From: Desulfuromonadales bacterium
GTDB lineage: Bacteria > Desulfobacterota > Desulfuromonadia > Desulfuromonadales > JACZKF01
Length of the DNA stretch: 6,709 nucleotides
Direction of reading: 5' to 3'
NCBI GenBank assembly: GCA_014860175.1
Contig: JACZKF010000545.1
Span: 1 to 6,709, forward strand
Positions 1 to 5,803 of the stretch are shown in pieces. The position numbers and the translations under genes were made by a program. The notes beneath the pieces were generated by a model. The model worked only from the letters and a program-made list of their open reading frames with translations, did not search any database and had not been told where the DNA came from. Numbering within the stretch: the stretch's first letter is position 1; each line of letters opens with the position of its first letter.

Positions 1-19
1 CCAGAGGAGTCTCGCTAAG

Positions 20-33
20 GCCAAGGCCTTGGC
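20..33. repeat. Perfect 14-bp palindrome
   Basis: GCCAAGGCCTTGGC equals its own reverse complement. It lies 11 bases left of the large hairpin at 45-83. No function can be assigned. It could be a protein-binding site for a gene to the left of the window, or chance in GC-rich DNA. Confidence 0.4.
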
Positions 34-44
34 TGAAAACGTTT

Positions 45-83
45 GCAGCCGCCGGCCGGGGGAAACCCGGCAGCGGCGGCTGC
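45..83. repeat. Long GC-rich stem-loop with a two-base bulge
   Basis: Bases 45-54 (GCAGCCGCCG) pair with 74-83, and bases 55-60 (GCCGGG) pair with 66-71. The loop is GGAAA (61-65), and two bases (72-73) are bulged. That gives 16 base pairs, nearly all G-C. Neither strand has a run of T directly after the stem, so it is not a textbook intrinsic terminator. It may end a transcript entering from the left or be a dispersed extragenic repeat unit. Confidence 0.5.
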
Positions 84-240
84 GATAGATCTTCAGATGA
101 ATGGGCCTCGGCGCAATCCGTGCCTCCCGCGGATGAAGCGATTCCATTGAAACTTTATTTGCCAGCGAATGTCAAATCATTTGTCGTTTCTCACCGCTGA
201 TCTGCGCGGGGCCAGGGGGCTCAGGTGGGCGGGGAGTGAG

Positions 241-275
241 TGCCCCCGGCAGTCGCCCAGGAACTGCCGGGGGCA
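241..275 (-). terminator. Strong hairpin downstream of the molybdoenzyme operon, probable transcript end
   Basis: TGCCCCCGGCAGT (241-253) and its exact reverse complement (263-275) form a perfect 13-bp stem around a 9-base loop. It begins 64 bases beyond the stop codon of the TRAP binding protein, the last gene of the leftward operon, where a terminator or a 3'-end-stabilising structure is expected. On the minus strand the stem is followed by CTCACTCC rather than a T run, so efficient Rho-independent termination is uncertain. It could instead protect the mRNA 3' end from exonucleases. The hairpin is directly visible; the role is inferred. Confidence 0.55.
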
Positions 276-339
276 TTATCCTCAACCAGGCATCTTGCAT
301 CTAGCAGCCGTTTTCCATCACCGCCCCATCTTCCCTACC

Positions 340-1371
340 TTATTTTCCTGAATGATCAACCAGATAATCCAGGATTTGGGGAGCTTCCGCGTGCCCCTTT
401 TTCTCCATCTCCCCGACCCACTCTTTCCAGATCGGCTTACCTCCTACTTCGATCCATCTTTCTCTTTCTTTCTCTGGCAGATTATAGACGGAGATGGGGT
501 TGCCGGCCTTTTTGGCTTCGGCCAAGACCGCCTGCTTCGCGCTGTCAAAAAAATTTGCCCCCCAGAATCGGGAACCTTCGACACCACTGACGCTCATGAT
601 GGCCGTCTGAACATCTTGTGGCAGCTGATCCCATTTTTTCTTGTTCATCACCAGGGAAAAATAGGTAGCGGGCAGAGGTGCCTCGGTGTAGTGACTGACA
701 ACTTCATACAGCCTGAAACCGTGGATGGCTTCCCAGGGGGCTTCCATGCCGTCGATCACACCTTTTTGCAGAGAGACGTAGGTATCAGGCATCGGAATCA
801 GCACGGGTACACCACCGAAACTCTGCAGTTGAACGGTCGGCGGACCACCCGTCGCTCGGATCTTCATTCCTTGGAGATCTTCCAGCTTTTCGATTTTTTT
901 CTTCGCGGAAATCAGCGTGTAAGGGGTGCTGATGAACAGTGCCAAGACCTTGTTTGGGCTGAATTCGTTGTGAATGGCCGGAAAGTTTTCGTAAAGCCGC
1001 CAAAAAGCTTCACTTCCCGCCTCCGCGCTCGCAAAGGGCAAGGCCGGCAGGCTGACCGCATCGGACAGCGGTGTCATCCCGGGCCAATAGCCATGAAAAC
1101 ACCAACCGAGATCGGCAATGCCATCCTTGACAGCAGCCCAGGTATCCTTCCCCTTGGCCAAACTTTGGCTGTAGTAGACCTCTATTTTGACCCTTCCATT
1201 GGTCGCTTTCTCTACCTGCGCAACCCAGGGCTTCAAAGCATTGACCGCACCCCAGCTGGTTTCTGAATTCTGGAATGCCATCCGCAGTGGAATCGGCTTT
1301 TCAGCGGCAACTGCCGGTGTCGATACGAGGGGAGCCACTGTTAAAGCACCCAGCAACCAGAGCCATTTCAT
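340..1371 (-). CDS. TRAP transporter solute-binding protein, DctP family
   Basis: This 343-residue periplasmic binding protein belongs to the tripartite ATP-independent periplasmic (TRAP) transporter family, which captures small, mostly carboxylate-bearing molecules for ion-driven import. An N-terminal signal peptide is clear: Lys2, a hydrophobic stretch to about residue 18, then AVA-AEK near residues 20-25. The body has family landmarks: the LPALPF segment (108-113), the KIRATGG segment (170-176) whose Arg172 matches the carboxylate-binding arginine of DctP proteins, and the GVIDGMEAPWEA segment (204-215). The start at 1371 is chosen because AAGGAG lies 7 bases upstream and the signal peptide begins there. 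An upstream in-frame ATG at 1488 would add 39 residues, overlap the Fe-S gene and bury the signal. It is the last gene of the operon, 46 bases after the Fe-S gene. No DctQ/DctM genes are in the window, so it must use membrane subunits from elsewhere. The substrate is unknown but is plausibly that of the neighbouring enzyme. Confidence 0.93.
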   Translation of the reverse strand: MKWLWLLGALTVAPLVSTPAVAAEKPIPLRMAFQNSETSWGAVNALKPWVAQVEKATNGRVKIEVYYSQSLAKGKDTWAAVKDGIADLGWCFHGYWPGMTPLSDAVSLPALPFASAEAGSEAFWRLYENFPAIHNEFSPNKVLALFISTPYTLISAKKKIEKLEDLQGMKIRATGGPPTVQLQSFGGVPVLIPMPDTYVSLQKGVIDGMEAPWEAIHGFRLYEVVSHYTEAPLPATYFSLVMNKKKWDQLPQDVQTAIMSVSGVEGSRFWGANFFDSAKQAVLAEAKKAGNPISVYNLPEKERERWIEVGGKPIWKEWVGEMEKKGHAEAPQILDYLVDHSGK

Positions 1372-1417
1372 TGTCGATCTCCTTCTTGAGAGGGCCTGTG
1401 GAAGTTTTCTGTTGAAC

Positions 1418-1747
1418 TTATTTCGGCACAAACAAAACCCGCTTATGTCTTTCTTCCAGATCCTTGACCAGTTCATCCACCGGCCCATACTTCATTACCG
1501 CTGCTTGACAATGTTTGACACAGGAAGGCAACTCTCCTGCCGCTACCCTGTCCTTGCACAGATCGCAAAGATCATTGGGGAATGGTAAATAATCAATACA
1601 GAGTTTTTCAAAAGTTTCGTACTCAAATTTAGTTAATTTAATTCCACACTTGCCAGCCGGGTAATCATGTTCCTGCTGGCATGCCACTTCACAGGTATGA
1701 CATCCAGTGCAGAAATCGTAATCAATCATCAGACCATATCTCGACAT
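1418..1747 (-). CDS. Small two-cluster 4Fe-4S electron-transfer subunit of the molybdoenzyme
   Basis: This 109-residue ferredoxin-like protein resembles the N-terminal part of DmsB/PhsB-type beta subunits. It has two cysteine motifs: C13-x2-C16-x2-C19-x3-C23 and C61-x2-C64-x11-C76-x3-C80. By analogy with dicluster ferredoxins, C13/C16/C19/C80 would hold one 4Fe-4S cluster and C23/C61/C64/C76 the other. Two more cysteines (C34, C50) lie outside these motifs. Typical DmsB/PhsB-like subunits are roughly twice as long with four clusters, so this is a short, two-cluster form. It has no signal peptide or membrane segment and should be cytoplasmic. Its ATG lies one base after the TGA of the large-subunit gene (TGACATG), which implies translational coupling and a stable complex. 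It should pass electrons between the large subunit and an unidentified soluble or membrane partner. Its DNA is markedly more AT-rich than its neighbours (for example 1621-1680, about 42% GC). Confidence 0.9.
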   Translation of the reverse strand: MSRYGLMIDYDFCTGCHTCEVACQQEHDYPAGKCGIKLTKFEYETFEKLCIDYLPFPNDLCDLCKDRVAAGELPSCVKHCQAAVMKYGPVDELVKDLEERHKRVLFVPK

Positions 1748-1748
1748 G

Positions 1749-3995
1749 TCACTTACCCCCTTCCGGCATTTTGGTCAATTTGACCTGAGTTACTTTGTAT
1801 TGCCCGCCGCCAAAGCCGGATTGGCTGTCTTGGGGACCAGGCACCAACTGGTTGATCTGGTAATCCCAGACCCCAAACAGCGTCGGTTCGGCCCCCTCCA
1901 ACTCCGGCTTCCACCAACCGTGTTCAGTGTTGATCATGTTGGGTTTCACGGTTTTGGATAAGCTGGCCTTACGCTTGACTTTCCCCATCTGATTTTCGAT
2001 AAAGACCCACTCACCGTCGAAAATTCCAAGCTCCTTGGCCGTATCGGGGTGGATATCGACCAATGGCTCTGGACACTTCTCCCGCAGCCAAGGGATACTC
2101 CGGTGCTCGGAGTGGAAGAACAGGGGGTTTCTGGTACCGGAAATCATCGTCAGTGGATACTGTTGCGCCAACTCCGGCTTGGCTACCGGGCCGTTGACCG
2201 GCTCACGGTAAAAAGGCAAGGGATCGATGTCAAAACCTTTATAGACACTGGAATACAACTCGATCTTGCCACTGGGGGTATTGAAACCCGGAACCCCATC
2301 GTGCCGTAGCAGGCCCCTCTCATGGCGCCGGTATGGCTTGAAGGGACCATCGGGAGGCATGGCCCACGACCCCTGTTCCACCAGCTTGTCAAAAGTGAGT
2401 CCGGCCCGTTGCAAACGACTGTCGATCAGTTCCCGCACCGACCCCCAGCGCTGGCGGATTTCCGGATTGAGCCTCCCTGCCAGTTCGAAGTTGATCTCCC
2501 AGTCGGACTTGCATTCGCCAACCTGGACCGCCTTCTGGGTGACCCCAAGAGGGACCCACCAGGACCGGAAAGTTTCTTTCTCGGCAAACGTGGCCGCCGG
2601 AAGGACGATATCGGCCAGAGCCATGGTGGTTGGGTTGTGAAACAGATCAACCGCGACGATGAAGTCGAGACCTTTCAATGCCTCATAATGGTACTTGGTT
2701 CTGGTCGCTTGCCCCCCCAAAGGATTGCAGGTCTGAATCCAGGCCCCTTTTATCGGGTAAGGGACTCCTGTCTTACAGGCTTCAATCGCCCGGTCGGGTT
2801 GGGCCCACCCCCGGAAGCCACGGACCATCTTGTATTCGTTGGCGCCAATGCGTTTATCATTGAGCTTGGTGACCAGTTCCTGGCCGTAAAGTTCAACCAA
2901 TTCTTCGGTGGTGTAGGGATAAGTCGTCACGCCATGGGAAGGGCGGGCGATGACGCTGCCGCCAGGGATATCGATGTTGCCGGTAATCGCCCAAAGGTGG
3001 GTTATGGCCTGAGCCACCGTGGTACCCTCGGGGGCGGTATCCACCGCCAGCCCCCAATGCCCGCCGGCGTTTTTCGCCTTTGCGTAGGTTCGCGAAGCGC
3101 TGACGATCGTATCCGCGGGGACGCCTGTAATTCCAGCGACCTTCTCGGGTGAATATTCCTGCACTCTTTCTTTCAGCTCTTCAAACCCCAGACACCATTT
3201 TGCGACGAATTCCTTATCATAAATCCCCTCATTGATGATCACATTCAACATGCCAAGAGCCAAAGCTCCATCCGTCCCTGGCCGCAGCTGAAGATGATGC
3301 TTTGCCCGGGTGGTCATCCAGGTGTGTCGAGGGTCGACACAGATGACCTGTGTCCCTTTTTTCATACAATCGACAATCCAGTGTCCAAAGAAGCCATCGG
3401 GACAGGTCGGGGGGGGATTTTGCCCCCAGACCAGGATCACTTCCGGATATTCGAACTCCGGATCGTCATAGCGTTTTTCGAGAAACTGCGAGCAGTCGGC
3501 GACCATGAAATCGCCGAATGTCGCTTTCATCGCCCCGAGTCGCGGGGTGTAACATGACTGCCCCGACAGTCCGAGCTGAACCCAATTCGGGCTGCCATAG
3601 CTGTAGGCAAGAAAAGAAATCGGGCCACCGACATCCCGGCCGGTCCCCTGACAAAAGAGAATTGACTCGGCACCAAACTCTTCTCGAATCCCTTTCATTT
3701 TCCTTTCGATGGTATCGAATGCTTCATCCCAGGAAATGGGGACAAACTTCCCTTCGCCCCGAGCCCCATCTCGTTTCAAAGGGGTCGTTATACGATCGGG
3801 ATGATACATGTACTGCTTCAGAGCCAAGGCTCGCGAACAGGATCTCCCCTGGTTCCAGGGATTATTTTCGTCCCCTTCGATCCGGATGAGCTTTCCGTCC
3901 TTGACATAGAGCTTCTGGCCACAACTCCCGTGACACCCCGCCCCCGCTGACCAAACCGTGCATTTGTACTCTTTGACGCCCTCACCTGCTCTCAT
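1749..3995 (-). CDS. Molybdopterin-dependent oxidoreductase large subunit, DMSO reductase superfamily, cytoplasmic
   Basis: A 748-residue bis-MGD enzyme. Residue numbers here follow the longer frame opening at 4094; subtract 33 for the preferred start. The Fe-S region is at 45-86 (C54-x3-C58-x27-C86, with C45 eight residues before C54), and Arg88 replaces the Lys of formate dehydrogenase-type enzymes. Cys181 in a GQSCYTPR segment is the likely molybdenum ligand. The VWGQNPP (222-228), VDPRHT (253-258) and RPGTDGALALGM (271-282) segments are typical cofactor-binding stretches. The C-terminal cofactor domain runs from about 645 to 775, with FFHSEHRSIPWLRE (659-672) and EHGWW (724-728). The start at 3995 is chosen because AAGAGGT lies 7 bases upstream. 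The upstream ATG at 4094 has no ribosome site and falls inside the sigma-54 promoter. Neither start gives a twin-arginine signal, so the enzyme should be cytoplasmic, unlike most respiratory members. It is first in an operon with its Fe-S partner and a TRAP binding protein. The substrate is unknown; acetylene hydratase, pyrogallol transhydroxylase and catechol dehydroxylase clades are the best comparisons. Confidence 0.93.
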   Translation of the reverse strand: MRAGEGVKEYKCTVWSAGAGCHGSCGQKLYVKDGKLIRIEGDENNPWNQGRSCSRALALKQYMYHPDRITTPLKRDGARGEGKFVPISWDEAFDTIERKMKGIREEFGAESILFCQGTGRDVGGPISFLAYSYGSPNWVQLGLSGQSCYTPRLGAMKATFGDFMVADCSQFLEKRYDDPEFEYPEVILVWGQNPPPTCPDGFFGHWIVDCMKKGTQVICVDPRHTWMTTRAKHHLQLRPGTDGALALGMLNVIINEGIYDKEFVAKWCLGFEELKERVQEYSPEKVAGITGVPADTIVSASRTYAKAKNAGGHWGLAVDTAPEGTTVAQAITHLWAITGNIDIPGGSVIARPSHGVTTYPYTTEELVELYGQELVTKLNDKRIGANEYKMVRGFRGWAQPDRAIEACKTGVPYPIKGAWIQTCNPLGGQATRTKYHYEALKGLDFIVAVDLFHNPTTMALADIVLPAATFAEKETFRSWWVPLGVTQKAVQVGECKSDWEINFELAGRLNPEIRQRWGSVRELIDSRLQRAGLTFDKLVEQGSWAMPPDGPFKPYRRHERGLLRHDGVPGFNTPSGKIELYSSVYKGFDIDPLPFYREPVNGPVAKPELAQQYPLTMISGTRNPLFFHSEHRSIPWLREKCPEPLVDIHPDTAKELGIFDGEWVFIENQMGKVKRKASLSKTVKPNMINTEHGWWKPELEGAEPTLFGVWDYQINQLVPGPQDSQSGFGGGQYKVTQVKLTKMPEGGK

Positions 3996-4002
3996 TGGCA
4001 CT

Positions 4003-4009
4003 ACCTCTT
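4003..4009 (-). promoter_or_regulatory. Ribosome binding site that fixes the molybdoenzyme start
   Basis: On the minus strand AAGAGGT lies 7 bases before the ATG at 3995-3993, matching AGGAGGT with one mismatch. The alternative in-frame ATG at 4094 has no comparable site upstream (the minus-strand sequence there reads GATACGCGCTGGC). This supports the shorter protein. Confidence 0.75.
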
Positions 4010-4082
4010 GGTTTGAGAATGGGATCAAATTGGCGGATGGAAGATGAGCTCCCCCGGCATTTTTTAGTGTTGCCTGACCTAT

Positions 4083-4098
4083 AGCATTGACCATGCCA
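4083..4098 (-). promoter_or_regulatory. Sigma-54 (-24/-12) promoter of the molybdoenzyme operon
   Basis: The minus strand reads TGGCATGGTCAATGCT. Compared with the RpoN consensus TGGCACG-N4-TTGCW it keeps TGGCA, the following G, TGC and the final T, with GG and GC exactly 10 bases apart. Transcription should begin near 4072, leaving a leader of about 77 bases before the ATG at 3995. The divergent neighbour is a sigma-54 activator with an intact GAFTGA motif, which is the expected partner. The ATG at 4094 is the centre of the -24 element and so cannot be the translation start of a transcript made from here. Confidence 0.8.
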
Positions 4099-4103
4099 GC
4101 GCG

Positions 4104-4116
4104 TATCTAATTGATT
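4104..4116 (-). promoter_or_regulatory. Possible IHF site between enhancer and promoter
   Basis: The minus strand reads AATCAATTAGATA, differing from the IHF consensus WATCAANNNNTTR at one fixed base. It lies between the sigma-54 promoter and the palindrome at 4159-4174, in AT-rich DNA, where a DNA-bending protein would bring enhancer and promoter together. It is very close to the -24 element and the motif is weakly specific, so this is a low-confidence call. Confidence 0.3.
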
Positions 4117-4158
4117 TCGCTGACATTAATAAAATGGTCAAGAAAAAACCATCATTTG

Positions 4159-4174
4159 TTTGGATATATCCAAA
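4159..4174. promoter_or_regulatory. Perfect 16-bp palindrome, candidate upstream activator site 1
   Basis: TTTGGATATATCCAAA is identical to its reverse complement. Its centre is about 94 bases upstream of the predicted sigma-54 start at 4072, within the normal range for an enhancer-binding protein. It ends 4 bases before the -35 hexamer of the activator's own promoter. It shares the pattern TYGGA-N4-TCCRA with the second repeat at 4220-4233. It is probably bound by the Fis-type helix-turn-helix of the divergent activator; this is inferred from placement and symmetry. Confidence 0.7.
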
Positions 4175-4178
4175 TTCT

Positions 4179-4207
4179 TTGACTCTTACATTCTGAAATG
4201 CCATAAT
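4179..4207 (+). promoter_or_regulatory. Sigma-70 promoter of the GAF/sigma-54 activator gene
   Basis: The -35 hexamer TTGACT (4179-4184, 5 of 6 consensus) and -10 hexamer CATAAT (4202-4207, 5 of 6) are separated by 17 bases, the optimal spacing. Transcription should begin near 4214, about 50 bases before the GTG start at 4265. The promoter is bracketed by the two related inverted repeats, the downstream one lying just past the start point, which suggests control by whatever binds them. Confidence 0.7.
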
Positions 4208-4219
4208 TTCCTCGGAACT

Positions 4220-4233
4220 TCGGAAATATCCGA
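4220..4233. promoter_or_regulatory. Related inverted repeat, candidate activator site 2 and autorepression operator
   Basis: TCGGAAATATCCGA has 5-bp arms TCGGA/TCCGA around AATA. It matches the palindrome at 4159-4174 at 11 of 14 aligned core positions, with the C/T and G/A arm differences symmetric. Its centre is 60 bases from the first site's centre, about 154 bases upstream of the sigma-54 start and about 12 bases downstream of the activator's predicted start. It could therefore serve as a second enhancer site and block the activator's own transcription. Confidence 0.6.
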
Positions 4234-4264
4234 CAATCTATTTTTTCAAAAGGAAGGCTGAGCT

Positions 4265-5803
4265 GTGGATCCGAATGTTTTTTTCCGAGAGGCCGTAACC
4301 CACATCACCAGTACCCTTGATATCGCTACCGCCTTGCAGCGCACGGTCCGTTTCTTCTCGTCCGTGATGCCGGCCGATATTTTGCAAATCCATCTTTGGG
4401 AGCAGGACCTTTGTTCCCTGCGGATACCGGCGACGGCCACGGCGACCATCGCCCTGACCCCCGATCAACTTCTCCCCTTTGAGAGTACCGACTACGCCCT
4501 CCTTGACTGGTTCTCGAAGGAGAACATTCGGATTGTCAACAACCTCGAGAGCCCAGTCAGCCAGAGGGTGCAGAAATCGGTTCAGAAATGGTTTGGCTAT
4601 GAATTCTGTTCCTACATGGTCTTGCGTGTCCAAATGGAGGGAAAGCGCATCTGCGACATTGCCGTCGGCGCCGAAGGGCCGAACCGATTCAATCAGAGCC
4701 ATGCCACTCTTCTGGAATCGCTGCGCACCACCTTTGGCGTGGCCGTCTCCAACGCTTTACGCCATCGTGAACTGGAGCTTATGCGAGATGGTCTGGCGGA
4801 AAAAAACCGGCTGCTGAAGGAAGAGCTCGATCGGCTGATCGATCACCAGGTAATCGGCGCCGAGACCGGCCTGCATCAGATGATGAAACTGGTTACCCAG
4901 GTTGCCGGGACCGAGGCACCGGTACTGATCAAGGGAGAGACGGGGGTTGGCAAGGATGTGATTGCCACCGCTATCCAGAAGCGCTCAACCCGCAAAGACG
5001 CCCCCTTTGTGCGTGTCAATTGCGGTGCGATTCCCGACTCCTTGGTGGACAGCGAACTGTTTGGGCACGAAAAGGGGGCCTTCACTGGCGCTCAGGCGCA
5101 GAGACTGGGTCGATTCGAGCGGGCCCACGGAGGCACCCTCTTTCTCGACGAGGTCGGCGAGCTCTCCCTCGGTGCTCAGGTCAAGCTGCTGCGGGTGTTA
5201 CAAAACGGGGAAATGGAGCGGGTCGGGGGAACCAAGACGATCAGTGTGGACACGCGGGTGATTGCGGCGACCAACCGGGATTTACGGCAGATGGTTCGTG
5301 ATGGGGAGTTTCGACAGGACCTGTTCTTCCGTCTGAATGTGTTTCCGATCAGCATCCCCCCCTTGCGCGACCGCTTGGAGGACATCCCCTTGTTCGTCGA
5401 TTTTTTCATCCGCAAGACCGCCCGGGCGATGCATCTGCCTACCCCGAAACTGGCTTCCGGTGAAATTCAGAAACTTATGGAATACTCTTGGCCGGGGAAT
5501 ATCCGGGAATTGGCCAATGTCATCGAGCAGGCAATCATCCGCAACCCCCAGGGCCCATTACGTCCCATGGTTGAGCAGTCGGTGCCCCTCGAGACCGCCA
5601 GGGGTGAATTTCTTCTCCCCTGCGGGGAGACCCCCCTCCCCCTGGATGATGTTCTCCGTTTTTACTTTTCCAAGGTGCTGGCTTATGCCGGCGGGAAGAT
5701 CCATGGCGCAGACGGCGCCGCTCAACTGCTGCAGGTCAATCCCCATACGCTGCGCAGTCGCATGGACAAACTGGGCGTCTCCTATAAGAAACAGGGGCGC
5801 TGA
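4265..5803 (+). CDS. GAF-domain sigma-54-dependent transcriptional activator
   Basis: A 512-residue enhancer-binding protein of the FhlA-like layout. An N-terminal GAF-type sensor spans about residues 10-165 and a helical, probably coiled-coil linker about 166-192. The AAA+ core runs from about 195 to 430 and a Fis-type helix-turn-helix from about 475 to 508. The AAA+ core is complete: Walker A GETGVGKD (224-231), the RpoN-contacting GAFTGA loop (271-276), Walker B TLFLDE (291-296, Asp295/Glu296), ATNRDL sensor (335-340), FRQDLFFRL with the arginine-finger region (349-357), PLRDRLEDIP (366-375) and WPGNIREL (409-416). There is no receiver domain, so it should respond to a small ligand rather than phosphorylation. 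The start is GTG, with AGGAAG 8 bases upstream. It is transcribed divergently from the molybdoenzyme operon, which has a sigma-54 promoter, making it the likely specific activator. The inducer is unknown, plausibly the enzyme substrate or a related compound. Confidence 0.95.
   Translation: MDPNVFFREAVTHITSTLDIATALQRTVRFFSSVMPADILQIHLWEQDLCSLRIPATATATIALTPDQLLPFESTDYALLDWFSKENIRIVNNLESPVSQRVQKSVQKWFGYEFCSYMVLRVQMEGKRICDIAVGAEGPNRFNQSHATLLESLRTTFGVAVSNALRHRELELMRDGLAEKNRLLKEELDRLIDHQVIGAETGLHQMMKLVTQVAGTEAPVLIKGETGVGKDVIATAIQKRSTRKDAPFVRVNCGAIPDSLVDSELFGHEKGAFTGAQAQRLGRFERAHGGTLFLDEVGELSLGAQVKLLRVLQNGEMERVGGTKTISVDTRVIAATNRDLRQMVRDGEFRQDLFFRLNVFPISIPPLRDRLEDIPLFVDFFIRKTARAMHLPTPKLASGEIQKLMEYSWPGNIRELANVIEQAIIRNPQGPLRPMVEQSVPLETARGEFLLPCGETPLPLDDVLRFYFSKVLAYAGGKIHGADGAAQLLQVNPHTLRSRMDKLGVSYKKQGR

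Larger units (their letters stand above)
1..339. other. Intergenic region without a supported gene, rich in inverted repeats
   Basis: I see no gene I can support here. The stretch follows the end of the leftward operon and contains three GC-rich inverted repeats: a perfect palindrome at 20-33, a bulged long hairpin at 45-83 and a perfect 13-bp-stem hairpin at 241-275. A minus-strand frame opens at an ATG at 147-145 and stays open to the window edge (49 codons). It has no Shine-Dalgarno sequence, is Arg-rich and resembles nothing I recognise, so it is not called. No DctQ or DctM membrane subunit follows the TRAP binding-protein gene within these 339 bases. Confidence 0.6.

Noticed and set aside
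1..147. Minus-strand frame from the ATG at 147 running off the left edge (49 codons)
   Set aside because: It has no Shine-Dalgarno sequence and an Arg-rich translation shaped by the hairpin at 45-83, with no recognisable similarity. Sequence left of the window would decide.
352..1266. Long plus-strand open frame opposite the TRAP binding protein (304 codons)
   Set aside because: It is antisense to a gene with clear family motifs and a signal peptide. Its translation resembles no protein and it has no convincing ribosome site.
1372..1488. 39-residue N-terminal extension of the TRAP binding protein from the ATG at 1488
   Set aside because: It overlaps the Fe-S gene, lacks a ribosome site and would hide the signal peptide that starts at 1371.
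2322..3152. Plus-strand open frame of 276 codons within the molybdoenzyme gene
   Set aside because: It lies entirely antisense to conserved cofactor-binding segments. It is a by-product of GC-rich codon use.
3409..3416. Run of eight G (C on the coding strand) in the molybdoenzyme gene, as a phase-variation tract
   Set aside because: The frame is intact and the run encodes part of the conserved N-P-P-P segment. Its length is modest, so it is more a sequencing-error risk than a switch.
4025..4060. Possible 11-codon upstream reading frame in the molybdoenzyme leader
   Set aside because: It begins with ATG at 4060 on the minus strand but has no ribosome site and no attenuator-like codon bias. 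It is probably chance.
4238..4702. Minus-strand open frame of 154 codons over the activator's 5' end
   Set aside because: It is antisense to the GAF domain and would run through the activator's start and leader. It has no family resemblance.
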